Position numbers and translations under genes: made by a program. Under the pieces are notes generated by a model that saw nothing but the letters and a program-made list of their open reading frames with translations, had not been told where the DNA came from and made no database searches. From contig NZ_LKDW01000002.1 in the NCBI RefSeq assembly GCF_001401805.1, positions 282,136 through 346,135 of the forward strand: DNA of 64,000 nucleotides. Direction: 5' to 3'. Shown here piece by piece: positions 18,014 through 27,596 of this stretch. This stretch comes from Pseudoalteromonas sp. P1-25. GTDB lineage: Bacteria > Pseudomonadota > Gammaproteobacteria > Enterobacterales > Alteromonadaceae. How positions within the stretch are numbered: the first letter of the stretch is position 1; each line of letters begins with the position of its first letter.

Positions 18014-18049
18014 ATGTTTAAAATGTAACAAATGTAAAATTGCTATACA
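18014..18049 (+). promoter_or_regulatory. Three 9-base direct repeats and -10 element before the TonB receptor gene
   Basis: ATGTTTAAA, ATGTAACAA and ATGTAAAAT follow each other at 18014, 18023 and 18032, each starting ATGT. A likely -10, TATACA, is at 18044-18049, so the repeats cover the -35 position. This is where an OmpR-type activator binds as a row of direct repeats. Assignment to the adjacent response regulator is inference. Confidence 0.4.
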
Positions 18050-18061
18050 CAGTCATTAAAG

Positions 18062-18080
18062 GTAATGATAATTCTTTTTA
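18062..18080 (+). promoter_or_regulatory. Candidate Fur box in the TonB receptor leader
   Basis: GTAATGATAATTCTTTTTA matches the Fur consensus well in the left part (AATGATAAT) but weakly in the right half. It sits just after the putative -10, a typical place for iron repression. Confidence 0.4.
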
Positions 18081-18102
18081 TTTACAAAAAAGGATACTTA
18101 CC

Positions 18103-20142
18103 TTGAAAAAGTTAGCCCTAGCCAGCGCTATTGCTGGTGTATTTAGCTTATCTGCAGTTGCTGAACAACAAAACGAAACAACAAAAACGTCTGTTGAACA
18201 AATTACGGTTGTGGGCTCTGCCACTAACCTCACTGTTTCAGCCGAAGAAATTGAGCAATATCAAGCTAATGACTTAGCAGATATCTTCCGCTACTCTCCT
18301 TCTGTAAGCGTGGGCGGCTCAGTTGGGGTAGCACAAAAAATATACATTCGTGGTGTTGAGGATTCCTTGCTAAACATTACAATGGATGGCGCCCAGCAAA
18401 CGTCAACACTATTTCACCATATTGGCCGTGTAACAATTGACCCTGATTTATTACAACAGATTGATGTGCAGGCCGGTGCTGGCGAAGCAACCAGCGGTCC
18501 AGGTGCAATAGGTGGCTCAATTCGATTTAAAACAAAAAACGCACAGGATTTATTACAAGAAGACGAACAGTTTGGCGGACGTGTTAAAGCCAGTTACTTT
18601 TCAAACGATGGTACTCGTTTTAGTGGTAGTGCCTATGGCAAGCTAAGTGATACCTGGGGTGTTTTAGGCTACTTTAGCACTGTTGAGCGCAATAACATGG
18701 AAGATGGCGATGGAGATACCATTTATGGCACTGCAGCAGATCAAGATATGTTATTTATTAAAGCCAGCGGAGAGCTTGATAATAACCACTACCTCTCGCT
18801 TAGTGTAGAGCAGCGTGATGAAGAGGGTGAGTTTTCGGCTCGCCCTAACTGGGCTGTACAAGAAGGCGGAGCGTTATACCCAAGTGAAGCCCAACGCGAT
18901 ACTTATGTTGCAAATTATACCTTCTCACATAGCCAGTTATTACATTTAGAACTGAGTGCATATAAAACAGAATCATCTTTTGAAGGTGGACGTTTTGCAT
19001 GGCTTGCCGATATTGATACCTATGGCTTTGATATTAGAAATACCAGCATTATTGATGAACATAAATTTATCTATGGTGTTGATTATCGTGATGATGAAGT
19101 CAGCAGTGGCCCTGCCTCTGGAGCAAAAGAGAATGCTGAGCAAGGCAGTGTTTTAGGTGTATATGCTCAAGGTTATAGCGATATTACACCCCAGTTATTA
19201 CTGAGCTACGGGGTACGCTACGACAGCTACAAATTCCAACAACACATTTTATTAGATGAATACTATGGCACGCCTATCACAGAAAGTGCATCAAGTTTAG
19301 ATGACAGTGAAGTGAGCTTCAATGTGGGCTTAGCCTACGATATAAATGAAGCGTGGACGTTCGGCTTAGGCTATGCAGAAGCTGCAAGAGGAAAACAAAT
19401 AGGTGATGGTTTCACCCTTGACGGGTATTTATATGATGGCTCGGATGCGCCGGTTGTATCTGAAAGCCTGGTTCCTGAGACGGTAACAAATATTGAAGCT
19501 TCAATCTCTTACTCAAGTGAAAACTTATCAGCTAAAGCCAGTATTTATAATTCAGCCTTAGATGATGTAATTTTTGAAGGGTATGAAGGTAACTCGGTAT
19601 ACAATAATATTGGTACGCTTAATACCAAAGGGGTTGAGTTTGACCTAGCTTATCGAGTACAGGCATTTGATTTCTTCTTGGGCTTTTCTGCTACTGATAC
19701 TGAACTTGAACCACGTGATGGCATATATTCTGTAAACTATGATGCAATTGATATTAATGGTTACGAATTTGTTGGCTTAGGTAATAGCCGAGGCAATACT
19801 TGGGTAGCTGGCGTTGATTATACAATTAATACCGATGCAAAGGTTGGTTTAAGTGTAACTAACGTTGAGTCGCTGGATTTAGATACATTACATCAAGCGG
19901 TTGATTTAGGCTGGACTGATTCAATTTACACATTAAATAAGCCAAGTTACACCACCGTTGATATTTATTCTCAGTGGCATGTTACTAGTGAGCTGTTATT
20001 AAATGTGGCAATTACGAATTTATTTGACTCGCTTTATATCGATCATTCAAGCGTAGGTGACTATAGTGAAGTTTTCCCTACCGTTGTTGGCCCTTATGAA
20101 GCTGGACGTGATATTCGCTTATCTGTCTCATATCAATTTTAA
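18103..20142 (+). CDS. TonB-dependent outer-membrane receptor, probably siderophore or haem
   Basis: A 22-strand barrel receptor of 679 residues that imports a large ligand using TonB energy. A signal peptide (LKKLALASAIAGVFSLSAVA) is followed by the TonB box region EQITVVGS, a plug domain (DIFRYSPSVSVGG, YIRGVEDSLLNITMDGAQQ) and the barrel ending in the aromatic SVSYQF. I chose TTG 18103: AAAAGGA lies upstream and it gives a clean signal peptide; the longer frame from 18040 would add a non-signal extension. It belongs with the two-component genes upstream and the PepSY gene 17 bases downstream. The ligand cannot be told from sequence. Confidence 0.9.
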   Translation: MKKLALASAIAGVFSLSAVAEQQNETTKTSVEQITVVGSATNLTVSAEEIEQYQANDLADIFRYSPSVSVGGSVGVAQKIYIRGVEDSLLNITMDGAQQTSTLFHHIGRVTIDPDLLQQIDVQAGAGEATSGPGAIGGSIRFKTKNAQDLLQEDEQFGGRVKASYFSNDGTRFSGSAYGKLSDTWGVLGYFSTVERNNMEDGDGDTIYGTAADQDMLFIKASGELDNNHYLSLSVEQRDEEGEFSARPNWAVQEGGALYPSEAQRDTYVANYTFSHSQLLHLELSAYKTESSFEGGRFAWLADIDTYGFDIRNTSIIDEHKFIYGVDYRDDEVSSGPASGAKENAEQGSVLGVYAQGYSDITPQLLLSYGVRYDSYKFQQHILLDEYYGTPITESASSLDDSEVSFNVGLAYDINEAWTFGLGYAEAARGKQIGDGFTLDGYLYDGSDAPVVSESLVPETVTNIEASISYSSENLSAKASIYNSALDDVIFEGYEGNSVYNNIGTLNTKGVEFDLAYRVQAFDFFLGFSATDTELEPRDGIYSVNYDAIDINGYEFVGLGNSRGNTWVAGVDYTINTDAKVGLSVTNVESLDLDTLHQAVDLGWTDSIYTLNKPSYTTVDIYSQWHVTSELLLNVAITNLFDSLYIDHSSVGDYSEVFPTVVGPYEAGRDIRLSVSYQF

Positions 20143-20159
20143 GACATAGTTTTAATATT

Positions 20160-21293
20160 ATGTTCTTAAAATTATTTAAAAAGTGGGTCTTTTGGACCCA
20201 CTTAGTTATTGGTGTTTTAGCGGGCTTATTTATTTTTATAATGGCTTTTACGGGGGCTATTTTAACTTATGAACGACAAATCGTAGAGCTCAGTGAAATG
20301 CGCTTTACGGTGGATAAGGTTGACCAACAACACACCTTATCAACCGATGAGGTTGTGGCTATTTTGCAAAAAATGCACCCAGATGAGCCACATATTTACA
20401 TTCGTTGGGTAAATAGGGGAGGGGCCGCTATTCCAGCATGGGCTGGTAAACATAGTTACTTATTACATCCATACTCTGGTGCTGTGTTACGTGAGGGTGA
20501 AGGGGTTGCAGCAGACTTTTTCCATGTTGTTACAGACCTGCATCGGTATTTATTGTTGCATGGTCCAGCCCAAACTGTGGGAAAAAATATCAATGGTTAT
20601 GCCAATTTATTGTTTATTTTCTTATTGCTATCAGGAGCCTATCTTTGGATCCCGAAACGATTTAATCGATCGGCACTGAAAGGCCGTTTATTGCTCGCAA
20701 AAAAATATAAACATACTCAACAACGAGATCGGCAATGGCATTTTGTGTTTGGCTTTTGGTGTTTGCCTATCTTGTTGGTTTTGTCGTTGACAGCAACCTT
20801 GTTTCACTTTGATTGGGCCAATAAAGCGTTGTATGGCGCATTTTCTCAAGATGTACCAGTAAGAGAGAGGCATCCGCCAGTATCAGATTTATCGGCCGAT
20901 ACTCAGCCTTATGAAGTGTTACTGCAACAGGCTAAAGCGCATGCACATAATAATGGTGCAGCTGATTGGTATTCAATCTGGATAGAGCTGGGCAATAAAA
21001 AGCATGTAGCTAGGTTTTATATCGATACCAGTATTGGTCATCGACAGGAGCTAGCATATTCATTGTACTTAGATACTCAAACTGGAGATCAGATAAGAAC
21101 TTTAAGAAAATCGGATTGGTCGCCTGGCGATCAAGCATGGGGCACCGCGCGGTTTTTACATACAGGTGAATATTTTGGTGTCATTGGGCAAACAATTGCT
21201 GGTATTGCTTCACTTTTGTGCTGTTTACTGGTTTACACTGGTATTGTTTTAGCCTGGCAGCGTTTAGTACCTAGACGCAAAGTTAAAACTTAG
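20160..21293 (+). CDS. PepSY-associated TM protein, putative siderophore-linked reductase
   Basis: An inner-membrane protein of 377 residues with about four transmembrane helices: 11-31 (HLVIGVLAGLFIFIMAFTGAI), about 145-163, about 194-215, and near the C-terminus (TIAGIASLLCCLLVYTGIVLAW). The histidines in HLVIGV, DLHRYLLLHG and HTGEYFG and the pattern LTGAILTYER fit the PepSY_TM family, whose members are often beside TonB receptors and are thought to release iron from siderophores by reduction. It is 17 bases after the receptor and ends at an intrinsic terminator. The reductase role is family inference. Confidence 0.85.
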   Translation: MFLKLFKKWVFWTHLVIGVLAGLFIFIMAFTGAILTYERQIVELSEMRFTVDKVDQQHTLSTDEVVAILQKMHPDEPHIYIRWVNRGGAAIPAWAGKHSYLLHPYSGAVLREGEGVAADFFHVVTDLHRYLLLHGPAQTVGKNINGYANLLFIFLLLSGAYLWIPKRFNRSALKGRLLLAKKYKHTQQRDRQWHFVFGFWCLPILLVLSLTATLFHFDWANKALYGAFSQDVPVRERHPPVSDLSADTQPYEVLLQQAKAHAHNNGAADWYSIWIELGNKKHVARFYIDTSIGHRQELAYSLYLDTQTGDQIRTLRKSDWSPGDQAWGTARFLHTGEYFGVIGQTIAGIASLLCCLLVYTGIVLAWQRLVPRRKVKT

Positions 21294-21329
21294 CAGAGCG
21301 AATATAAGTAAATAAACTTTTCGTCAACT

Positions 21330-21361
21330 AAGCCGCTTTAATTTATTAAGGCGGCTTTTTC
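21330..21361 (+). terminator. Intrinsic terminator after the PepSY gene
   Basis: AGCCGC / GCGGCT arms extended by TTTAA / TTAAG pairs, followed by TTTTT. Confidence 0.8.
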
Positions 21362-21493
21362 ATTGGTGCGGATTGCAAAACACGTCAACTTGACCCAACA
21401 TATCGCTTTGGGAGTGTAGAAGTATAGTGTTACATCACAATGAATAGTGCTTTTTGATATGTTGCTACAAGGGTCTGAAAAATAGAGTGAACA

Positions 21494-22084
21494 ATGATAC
21501 AAATTAAAGGATTACATAAGCAGTTTGGTCATAGTATTTTGTATGAAAATTATAATAGAGAATTTTTAGCACCTAAATTATGCATCGAAGCACCTAATGG
21601 CCAAGGGAAAACCACGCTATTAATGATGCTAGCCGGGCTTGAAACTTACGAAAGTGGTGAGCTTTTGTTTTCTGGAAACACATTAACCGAACCACATAAG
21701 CAAGTTGCTATAGCCTCAGATTGTATTGCTTTACCTGACTTCTTAACAGCAAAGCAAGTAATTAACTTATCCTCAAATACATTTGGCTGTCGTTGGCCAA
21801 CAGCTATAGTTGATGGATTTCATTTTAATGAATTTCTAAATACACGCTTTGACGCTCTATCATCAGGTAATCAAAAGAAATGTCAGTTAATTTTAGCGCT
21901 TATGCGCGATGCACCGTATTTACTGTTAGATGAACCCAGTGCAGCGCTTGATCAAGCGAGTATTGCGTATTTATTAACTTTACTTGATGAATATTTAGTA
22001 CATAAGCCACAGGGTCAAATAATTATTACCTGTCACGAGCCAGCTGCTTTTGTAAAACATGGCTTTGAGTGTATGCCTTTATGA
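21494..22084 (+). CDS. ABC transporter ATP-binding protein
   Basis: A short nucleotide-binding subunit of 196 residues. It has Walker A APNGQGKTTLL, the signature LSSGNQKKCQL, Walker B YLLLDEPSAALD and the switch histidine in IIITCHEP. The compact length and LSSG-type signature resemble CcmA-like export ATPases. Its stop overlaps the start of the following membrane-protein gene by ATGA, so the two form a translationally coupled transporter. The substrate is unknown. It follows the iron module after a terminator, so it is probably a separate unit. Confidence 0.85.
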   Translation: MIQIKGLHKQFGHSILYENYNREFLAPKLCIEAPNGQGKTTLLMMLAGLETYESGELLFSGNTLTEPHKQVAIASDCIALPDFLTAKQVINLSSNTFGCRWPTAIVDGFHFNEFLNTRFDALSSGNQKKCQLILALMRDAPYLLLDEPSAALDQASIAYLLTLLDEYLVHKPQGQIIITCHEPAAFVKHGFECMPL

Positions 22085-23193
22085 TTGCAAATTTAAAACA
22101 CTCAATTGGCCAATACCGCTTTTTTATGGATTATCGTATTGGGGCATACAAGGCCGAGCTTACACAATTATTTTTACAACTGAAAAGCTTTGGGTTGTTA
22201 TTTTTAGTGGTGTTAGGCTCATCAGTATTAGGTTTAGTATTACTACTACTTTTAGGGCTTGGAAAAATTATTGATAGTAGTGATGCACCTCAATATGGTG
22301 CGCAAATGGCCTGGCTGTATTTGTTGCTACAAAGTGTCATGTTAAGCGCAATGAAGTCTGCAATAAAGAACTCCCCCCAGCGAGCGTTTCAACAGACGTT
22401 GGTAAAGCGATATTGGCTAGTCTTAATAGATATAAAGCTTTTGCTGTTAAGTAATGGCTGGTTGATTGCAAGCCTTGTTATCGCAATCGATCTAAGCATA
22501 AACCAGTGGCTTCAAGTGCCGCATTTTTTGGTGTTTTTACTATTACAATTTACGCTAGGCATTCTATGTTTATACAAACCAATAGCACTTGTTTATGGAT
22601 TTTTGTTATCCGCAATGTGGTTAATGTTACCGTTTGATGTAAGTCCACTGATTTATCAGTGTGGGTTTGTGTTGTTATTTGCCTTAAGTAGCTTAATGGT
22701 ACCTTTTAATTTTACGGCTAAATTAGAGCTAAGCTCACTTACCGGCTTTTGGCTTATGTTTTTTATGCAAAATAGTTGGACTTTAGTTTGGCGAGGGGCT
22801 CTATTGCTGTGCGTCTTTGTTGTATCGCAGGTGTTGCTACAACAGCGAGCTGATTTAGTTACTATTTTCAGTATTGTTTCACTTGCCTATTTGGTGTTGT
22901 TTAGTAGCTCATTGCACTTTGATTGTAGTCATATACATCAACAATACAGTGTGTTTTTTAAAATGCAGAACAAGCAAACAGCCTTTTATGCTAGCCAATT
23001 TATCCCAAGTTTAGTTATGTTATTGCCCGCACTTATTGGGTATATGATCTTATTCAATCTGACAAATAGCGTATTGGTGTTAATAGGTATTATTTGGTGC
23101 TTATTGCAACAAGTTATCGCACAAAAAAAACCAGCGCATTACGCGCTGGTTTGGGTGATCACAACAGGCGGACTGTTGGCGGCGTTAACCTAA
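22081..23193 (+). CDS. Integral membrane protein, partner of the ABC ATPase
   Basis: A hydrophobic protein of 370 residues with about 10 predicted transmembrane stretches (for example LLFLVVLGSSVLGLVLLLLLGL and FLVFLLLQFTLGILCLY). I do not recognise the family. I chose ATG 22081, which overlaps the ATPase stop; a GTG at 22069 is in frame but lies inside the ATPase. It is most likely the permease of a two-component exporter. Its 3' end converges on fadE: only three bases separate the two stops, and its last codons carry the fadE terminator. Confidence 0.75.
   Translation: MIANLKHSIGQYRFFMDYRIGAYKAELTQLFLQLKSFGLLFLVVLGSSVLGLVLLLLLGLGKIIDSSDAPQYGAQMAWLYLLLQSVMLSAMKSAIKNSPQRAFQQTLVKRYWLVLIDIKLLLLSNGWLIASLVIAIDLSINQWLQVPHFLVFLLLQFTLGILCLYKPIALVYGFLLSAMWLMLPFDVSPLIYQCGFVLLFALSSLMVPFNFTAKLELSSLTGFWLMFFMQNSWTLVWRGALLLCVFVVSQVLLQQRADLVTIFSIVSLAYLVLFSSSLHFDCSHIHQQYSVFFKMQNKQTAFYASQFIPSLVMLLPALIGYMILFNLTNSVLVLIGIIWCLLQQVIAQKKPAHYALVWVITTGGLLAALT
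23121..23150 (-). terminator. Intrinsic terminator of fadE inside the opposite gene
   Basis: CCAGCGC (23131-23137) and GCGCTGG (23143-23149) form the stem; on the minus strand it is followed by eight T. It lies within the last 25 codons of the plus-strand membrane-protein gene. Confidence 0.75.
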
Positions 23194-23196
23194 CGG

Positions 23197-25653
23197 TTAA
23201 GCTGCATCTGCTTTGCTGTCTTCACTTTTACGTGCGGCTTTGCCTGCTAATAAATCAGCGGGGTCAAAGTCATCTACGTTAATTACATCTAAACGGGCTT
23301 TTTCTACAGCAGCTAATTTATCAGCTTCTGCTTGGCTTAATATGCCAGCTTCAAGGCCCATTTGCGCTACTTTATCAAGTTGGAAGAATGGCAGTTTAAC
23401 GCCTTTTTCTTTACATACTCTTTCAAATAACGGCTCTACAGCGAGTACATCTTTAAGTGTTTGCTCTTGACGGCCAACTAGATTTAGTGGCTCATCTTTT
23501 AAGTAAACATAACTTGCTAAACGGTTACGCGTTTCGCTTGGTACTTGTAGAATCTGTGCTAGTTTATGTTCAAGCTTGTCGGTAGGTTTACGAACCGGGC
23601 GACCAAACGGGAATAACAATACTTTTAATACGCCACGTAATGGAGCAGACGGCATGTTATTAATCAAATCAGCTAGAGCACGTTGGCAGTGGTAAAGATG
23701 ATCCTGACAGCTCCATTTTACTAGGGCTAAATCTTCTTGCTTACGGCCTTCATCGTTGTAACGTTTAAGCGTTGCAGATACTAAGTATAAGTAGCTTAGT
23801 AAGTCACCTAAACGTGCCGAAATACGTTCTTTACGTTTAAGCGAGCCACCAAATACTGCCATGCTAATGTCAGACATTAGGGCAAGTGATGCACTAAAGC
23901 GTGATGCTATACGGTAAAACTCTGCGGTGTCGTCTTTGTAAGGTACGCTGGTAAAACGTGCACCGGTAAGGGCAAGCCACTTAGTACGTACAAGGTTCGA
24001 CATAGTAAAGCCAATGTGGCCCATTAGCGCTTTATCAAATACGTTAAGCGCTTCTTCGCGGTCTTCAATTTCACAGGCACCAAGCTCTGTAAGTACAAAT
24101 GGATGACAACGAATTGCACCTTGACCATAAATAATCATATTACGGGTCAAGATGTTGGCACCTTCTACTGTAATAGCAATAGGGGCACCTTGATAGCCAC
24201 GACCTAAATAGTTATTTGGCCCAAGCATAATCCCTTTACCGCCAAGTACATCCATTGCATGAATGGTCGACTCGCGCATTTGTTCAGTAAGGTGGTATTT
24301 AATAATAGCTGATACAACAGATGGCTTTTCACCTAAATCTACCGCACCAGTCGACATGCTAACTGCTGCATCAGAGCTGTAAGCGTAACCTGCAAGTTTA
24401 GCCAGCGATTCTTCAACACCTTCCATTTTACCAATTGGTAAGCGGAACTGACGACGAATACGGCTGTATGCACCTGTTGCTGTTGCGATTGTTTTAATGC
24501 CGCCGGCAGAGTTTGACGGCAACGTAATTGCACGGCCCACCGATAAACATTCAACCAGCATGCGCCAGCCCTGGCCAGCCATTTCTGGGCCACCAATAAT
24601 GTAATCAAGAGGAACAAATATGTCTTTACCGCGGGTCGGGCCATTTTGAAATGGTACGTTAAGCGGGAAGTGGCGACGACCAATCTCAACACCTGGTGTG
24701 TTAGTTGGAATAAGTGCACAGGTAATGCCTGGCTCTTTGTTGTCGCTTAGTAAACCATCTGGATCTTGCAGTTTAAAGGCAAGACCAAGTACAGTGGCCA
24801 CAGGGGCAAGGGTAATGTAACGCTTGTTCCAGGTAAGGCTAATACCTACCACTTCTTCGCCGTTCCATTGCCCTTTACACACTACACCGTAGTCTGGAAT
24901 TGAGCTTGCGTCAGAGCCTGCTTCTGGAGAGGTTAATGCAAAACATGGGATCTCTTGGCCTTGCGCTAAGCGTGGCAAATAATGATTTTTTTGATCTTCA
25001 GTACCGTAGTGCTGTAGTAATTCACCCGGACCTAATGAGTTTGGTACACCTACAATTGAAGAAAGCAGGGTAGACTTACTGGTTAGTTTTTGCAGAACAC
25101 ATGATTGTGCAAATGCAGAAAACTCTAAACCGCCGTATTCTTTTTTGATGATCATGGCAAAGAATTTATTATCTTTTAGATATTGCCATACATCTTGCGG
25201 TAAATCGGTAAGCTCGTGTGTTGCTTCCCAATCATCTAGCATGCTACAAACTACTTCGACAGTGCCATCAATAAAGGCTTGCTCTTCAATAGTGAGTTTA
25301 GGTACTGGGTATTGGTGTAGCTTTTTCCAATCTGGGTTACCACAAAATAAATCAGCTTCCCACCACGTAGTACCTGCATCGATTGCTGACTTTTCAGTAT
25401 CAGACATGCTTGGCGTTACTTTTTTAAAGGTAGTAAAAATCGGCTTGATTATATATTGCTGACGAATGCCAGTAACAGAAAGAGGTACCGCGATGATCAA
25501 AAAGATCAACCAGCTAATTAAACCAAAAGCACCCGCAAAGGTACCAATTAATAAAGTTGCGGCAGAAACACCAAGTGCTGTGTTCCAACTCGCTCTGTGG
25601 TAAACCGCGATGCTGAGCAGTGCGATTAAACCGAGTGTAAATATGAGTGTCAT
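23197..25653 (-). CDS. fadE: Acyl-CoA dehydrogenase FadE
   Basis: Performs the first step of fatty-acid beta-oxidation, converting acyl-CoA to trans-2-enoyl-CoA with FAD. It is 818 residues, as usual for FadE (E. coli about 814), with N-terminal hydrophobic helices (about 1-65), then the N-terminal, middle and C-terminal acyl-CoA dehydrogenase domains: [18 protein letters not shown] is the FAD/substrate motif, [19 protein letters not shown] and [20 protein letters not shown] are FadE signatures. A clear AAGGA precedes ATG 25653. A second paralogue is at 54855. A regulator site of FadR or PsrA type was looked for upstream and not recognised. Confidence 0.95.
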   Translation of the reverse strand: MTLIFTLGLIALLSIAVYHRASWNTALGVSAATLLIGTFAGAFGLISWLIFLIIAVPLSVTGIRQQYIIKPIFTTFKKVTPSMSDTEKSAIDAGTTWWEADLFCGNPDWKKLHQYPVPKLTIEEQAFIDGTVEVVCSMLDDWEATHELTDLPQDVWQYLKDNKFFAMIIKKEYGGLEFSAFAQSCVLQKLTSKSTLLSSIVGVPNSLGPGELLQHYGTEDQKNHYLPRLAQGQEIPCFALTSPEAGSDASSIPDYGVVCKGQWNGEEVVGISLTWNKRYITLAPVATVLGLAFKLQDPDGLLSDNKEPGITCALIPTNTPGVEIGRRHFPLNVPFQNGPTRGKDIFVPLDYIIGGPEMAGQGWRMLVECLSVGRAITLPSNSAGGIKTIATATGAYSRIRRQFRLPIGKMEGVEESLAKLAGYAYSSDAAVSMSTGAVDLGEKPSVVSAIIKYHLTEQMRESTIHAMDVLGGKGIMLGPNNYLGRGYQGAPIAITVEGANILTRNMIIYGQGAIRCHPFVLTELGACEIEDREEALNVFDKALMGHIGFTMSNLVRTKWLALTGARFTSVPYKDDTAEFYRIASRFSASLALMSDISMAVFGGSLKRKERISARLGDLLSYLYLVSATLKRYNDEGRKQEDLALVKWSCQDHLYHCQRALADLINNMPSAPLRGVLKVLLFPFGRPVRKPTDKLEHKLAQILQVPSETRNRLASYVYLKDEPLNLVGRQEQTLKDVLAVEPLFERVCKEKGVKLPFFQLDKVAQMGLEAGILSQAEADKLAAVEKARLDVINVDDFDPADLLAGKAARKSEDSKADAA

Positions 25654-25950
25654 TGCTTATTCCTTAATAGAGGTCAGACCACCTCAGTTAGAGTAGCGCT
25701 AGTGAGCGTAAGTTTCAAGTACATTACAGTGTTAAATTAACGACAAACTTGCTATTTTGCTTATCATAATTACCTTTATTAGGTACAAGCATGCACCACT
25801 GCTGTGTTTAATTCAATCACAACGCTTATTTAAGCGCTAAAAATCAGTAAATCAGCTAGCCAAAAAAGTTTTTTTAAGTAAGTATGTTTGTTGTAGTGCA
25901 CAGTAAATTAAAGCGCTATTTATACGTATTTTTTAAGGGTTAGTTTATTA

Positions 25951-26715
25951 ATGTGTGAATTACTTGGCATGTCAGCCAACGTACCTACGGATATTTGTTT
26001 TAGTTTTTCAGGCCTATTAGAGCGTGGTGGTAATACTGGCCCGCATAAAGATGGTTGGGGTATTACATTTTACGAGGGCAAAGGGTGTAGAACCTTTAAA
26101 GATCCTGAACCAAGTTATCAATCAGAAATTGCCAAACTGGTAAAAGCCTACCCCATTAAAAGTGTGTCGGTAATTAGCCATATTCGCCAAGGAAACCGTG
26201 GCCGAGTGTGCCTTGAAAATACCCATCCGTTTACCCGTGAGCTTTGGGGGAGGGAGATCACCTATGCACATAATGGCCAGTTATCTAACTATCATGATTT
26301 AAAGCCAGAGTATTATCGCCCTGTGGGTAACACCGACAGCGAGCTGGCATTTTGTTGGTTGCTTGACAAAATTCGCGAAAAGTACCCAAAACGCCCCTCT
26401 AATATGGCCGCTGTTTTTAGATACGCGGCAAAGCTTTCAAATACGCTACGTGAAAAGGGTGTATTTAATATGCTGTTGACCGATGGTGTATTTGTTTTAG
26501 CTTACTGCACAAATAACTTACATTACATAACGCGCCGTGCGCCATTTGGTAAAGCGACATTAATTGATGCTGATATGGTGGTAGACTTTCAAAAAGAGAC
26601 AACCCCAAATGATGTAGTAACCGTAATCGCTACAAGGCCACTCACTAACGACGAGCGCTGGCAAAAAATGCAGCCGGGTGAATTTGCGTTATTTAAAATG
26701 GGTGAGCTAATTTAA
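25951..26715 (+). CDS. yafJ: Class II glutamine amidotransferase, YafJ-like
   Basis: An N-terminal nucleophile glutaminase-type protein of 254 residues. Cys2 (MCELLGMSANVP) is the expected nucleophile after methionine removal, and HKDGWGITFYEG, SHIRQGNRG, ENTHPF, YAHNGQL and NTDSELAF are the conserved class II amidotransferase blocks. The acceptor of the ammonia is unknown; enteric YafJ is likewise uncharacterised. It is a single gene that ends in a bidirectional terminator shared with the DUF3108 gene. Confidence 0.9.
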   Translation: MCELLGMSANVPTDICFSFSGLLERGGNTGPHKDGWGITFYEGKGCRTFKDPEPSYQSEIAKLVKAYPIKSVSVISHIRQGNRGRVCLENTHPFTRELWGREITYAHNGQLSNYHDLKPEYYRPVGNTDSELAFCWLLDKIREKYPKRPSNMAAVFRYAAKLSNTLREKGVFNMLLTDGVFVLAYCTNNLHYITRRAPFGKATLIDADMVVDFQKETTPNDVVTVIATRPLTNDERWQKMQPGEFALFKMGELI

Positions 26716-26736
26716 TTAAACAGCCTCTAATTAAAC

Positions 26737-26767
26737 AAAAAAACGCGATTATAAAATCGCGTTTTTT
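26737..26767. terminator. Bidirectional terminator
   Basis: ACGCGATT / AATCGCGT stem with a 3-base loop and runs of A and T on both sides, between the convergent yafJ and DUF3108 genes. Confidence 0.85.
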
Positions 26768-26786
26768 ATGTTTGCTATCACCGTGT

Positions 26787-27596
26787 TTACGGCGCTTCTG
26801 ACCTAACTTCACTGCTACCAGTGGCTGGAGTAGAAACAGGTTGGGTAACCGTAAATGAATTCATTTGTACTTCAAACTGCTCCATGCCTTTTTCGCCTTT
26901 CCACATACGTACTAGCATGTAGTCCATTTCTGGCGCAAACCAAGCAAGGGCTTGGCGTTTATCGTTATCGTATAAACGCTTTACTTTTATAGCTTCTACG
27001 TTGCCAATTGGCAGCGAAATCATTTCTTTGCCAACCACTTCAAAGTTGTAGTCGCGGCGATTGCCTTTTTTATCAATAAGCGGAAACGAAAAATATGTTT
27101 CGCCTTTTTTTAAACCTTCGCGTACTTGTACTTGGTACGAAATAGCATCTTGAAATTCGTCAGTCCATTCGCATTTTAGCGGGTATTCGCTGGTGCTGCT
27201 GGTGACCACTTTATTTTGTGTATCGAAGTCTATTTTATAATCTTTATCTGGGCCGGTGCCGGTACGTACCATGTTGTAATGATGTGGCGTGACTTTGTTA
27301 TCTAAAAAAGTAAATACAGAGGTTTCTTCTCGCTTGTCAGAGAAAATCATCCACTCAATATTGCTGTGATAAGTAAGTTGATATGTTTGCTCACCAACTT
27401 TTTTAAGTTCGCGTACAGCCTCGCCATGATTTTTACCTTTACGTAAAATATCGTAGCTGGCTTGATATTCTGTTAGTTCGCCTGCAATTAGGCTAGTAGG
27501 AAGTAAAGCGCCCACACATAACAGCAGGGCACTTATTTTTTTATTGTGGGTAGTGCGCGCCGTGTGCAGGAAGTTGTTTTTCGTCAAGAACTGCAT
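26787..27596 (-). CDS. DUF3108 periplasmic protein
   Basis: A 269-residue exported protein of unknown function. The signal segment ISALLLCVGALLPTSLIAG leads into a beta-rich domain typical of DUF3108 (LTEYQASYDI, GKNHGEAVRELKK, PIGNVEAIKVKRLY, LAWFAPEMDYMLVRM). It is regularly found behind purN in Shewanella- and Vibrio-type genomes. I chose ATG 27596, with GGAAG upstream; this start lies inside purN, so the two coding regions overlap by 56 bases. The rather long N-terminal basic segment before the hydrophobic core is unusual, and a later start cannot be excluded. Confidence 0.85.
   Translation of the reverse strand: MQFLTKNNFLHTARTTHNKKISALLLCVGALLPTSLIAGELTEYQASYDILRKGKNHGEAVRELKKVGEQTYQLTYHSNIEWMIFSDKREETSVFTFLDNKVTPHHYNMVRTGTGPDKDYKIDFDTQNKVVTSSTSEYPLKCEWTDEFQDAISYQVQVREGLKKGETYFSFPLIDKKGNRRDYNFEVVGKEMISLPIGNVEAIKVKRLYDNDKRQALAWFAPEMDYMLVRMWKGEKGMEQFEVQMNSFTVTQPVSTPATGSSEVRSEAP

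Noticed and set aside
21361..21385. GGTGCGGATTG near 21364 as a second copy of the MITE-like end
   Set aside because: Only about ten bases resemble the 3' end of the 8484-8697 element; there is no partner arm.
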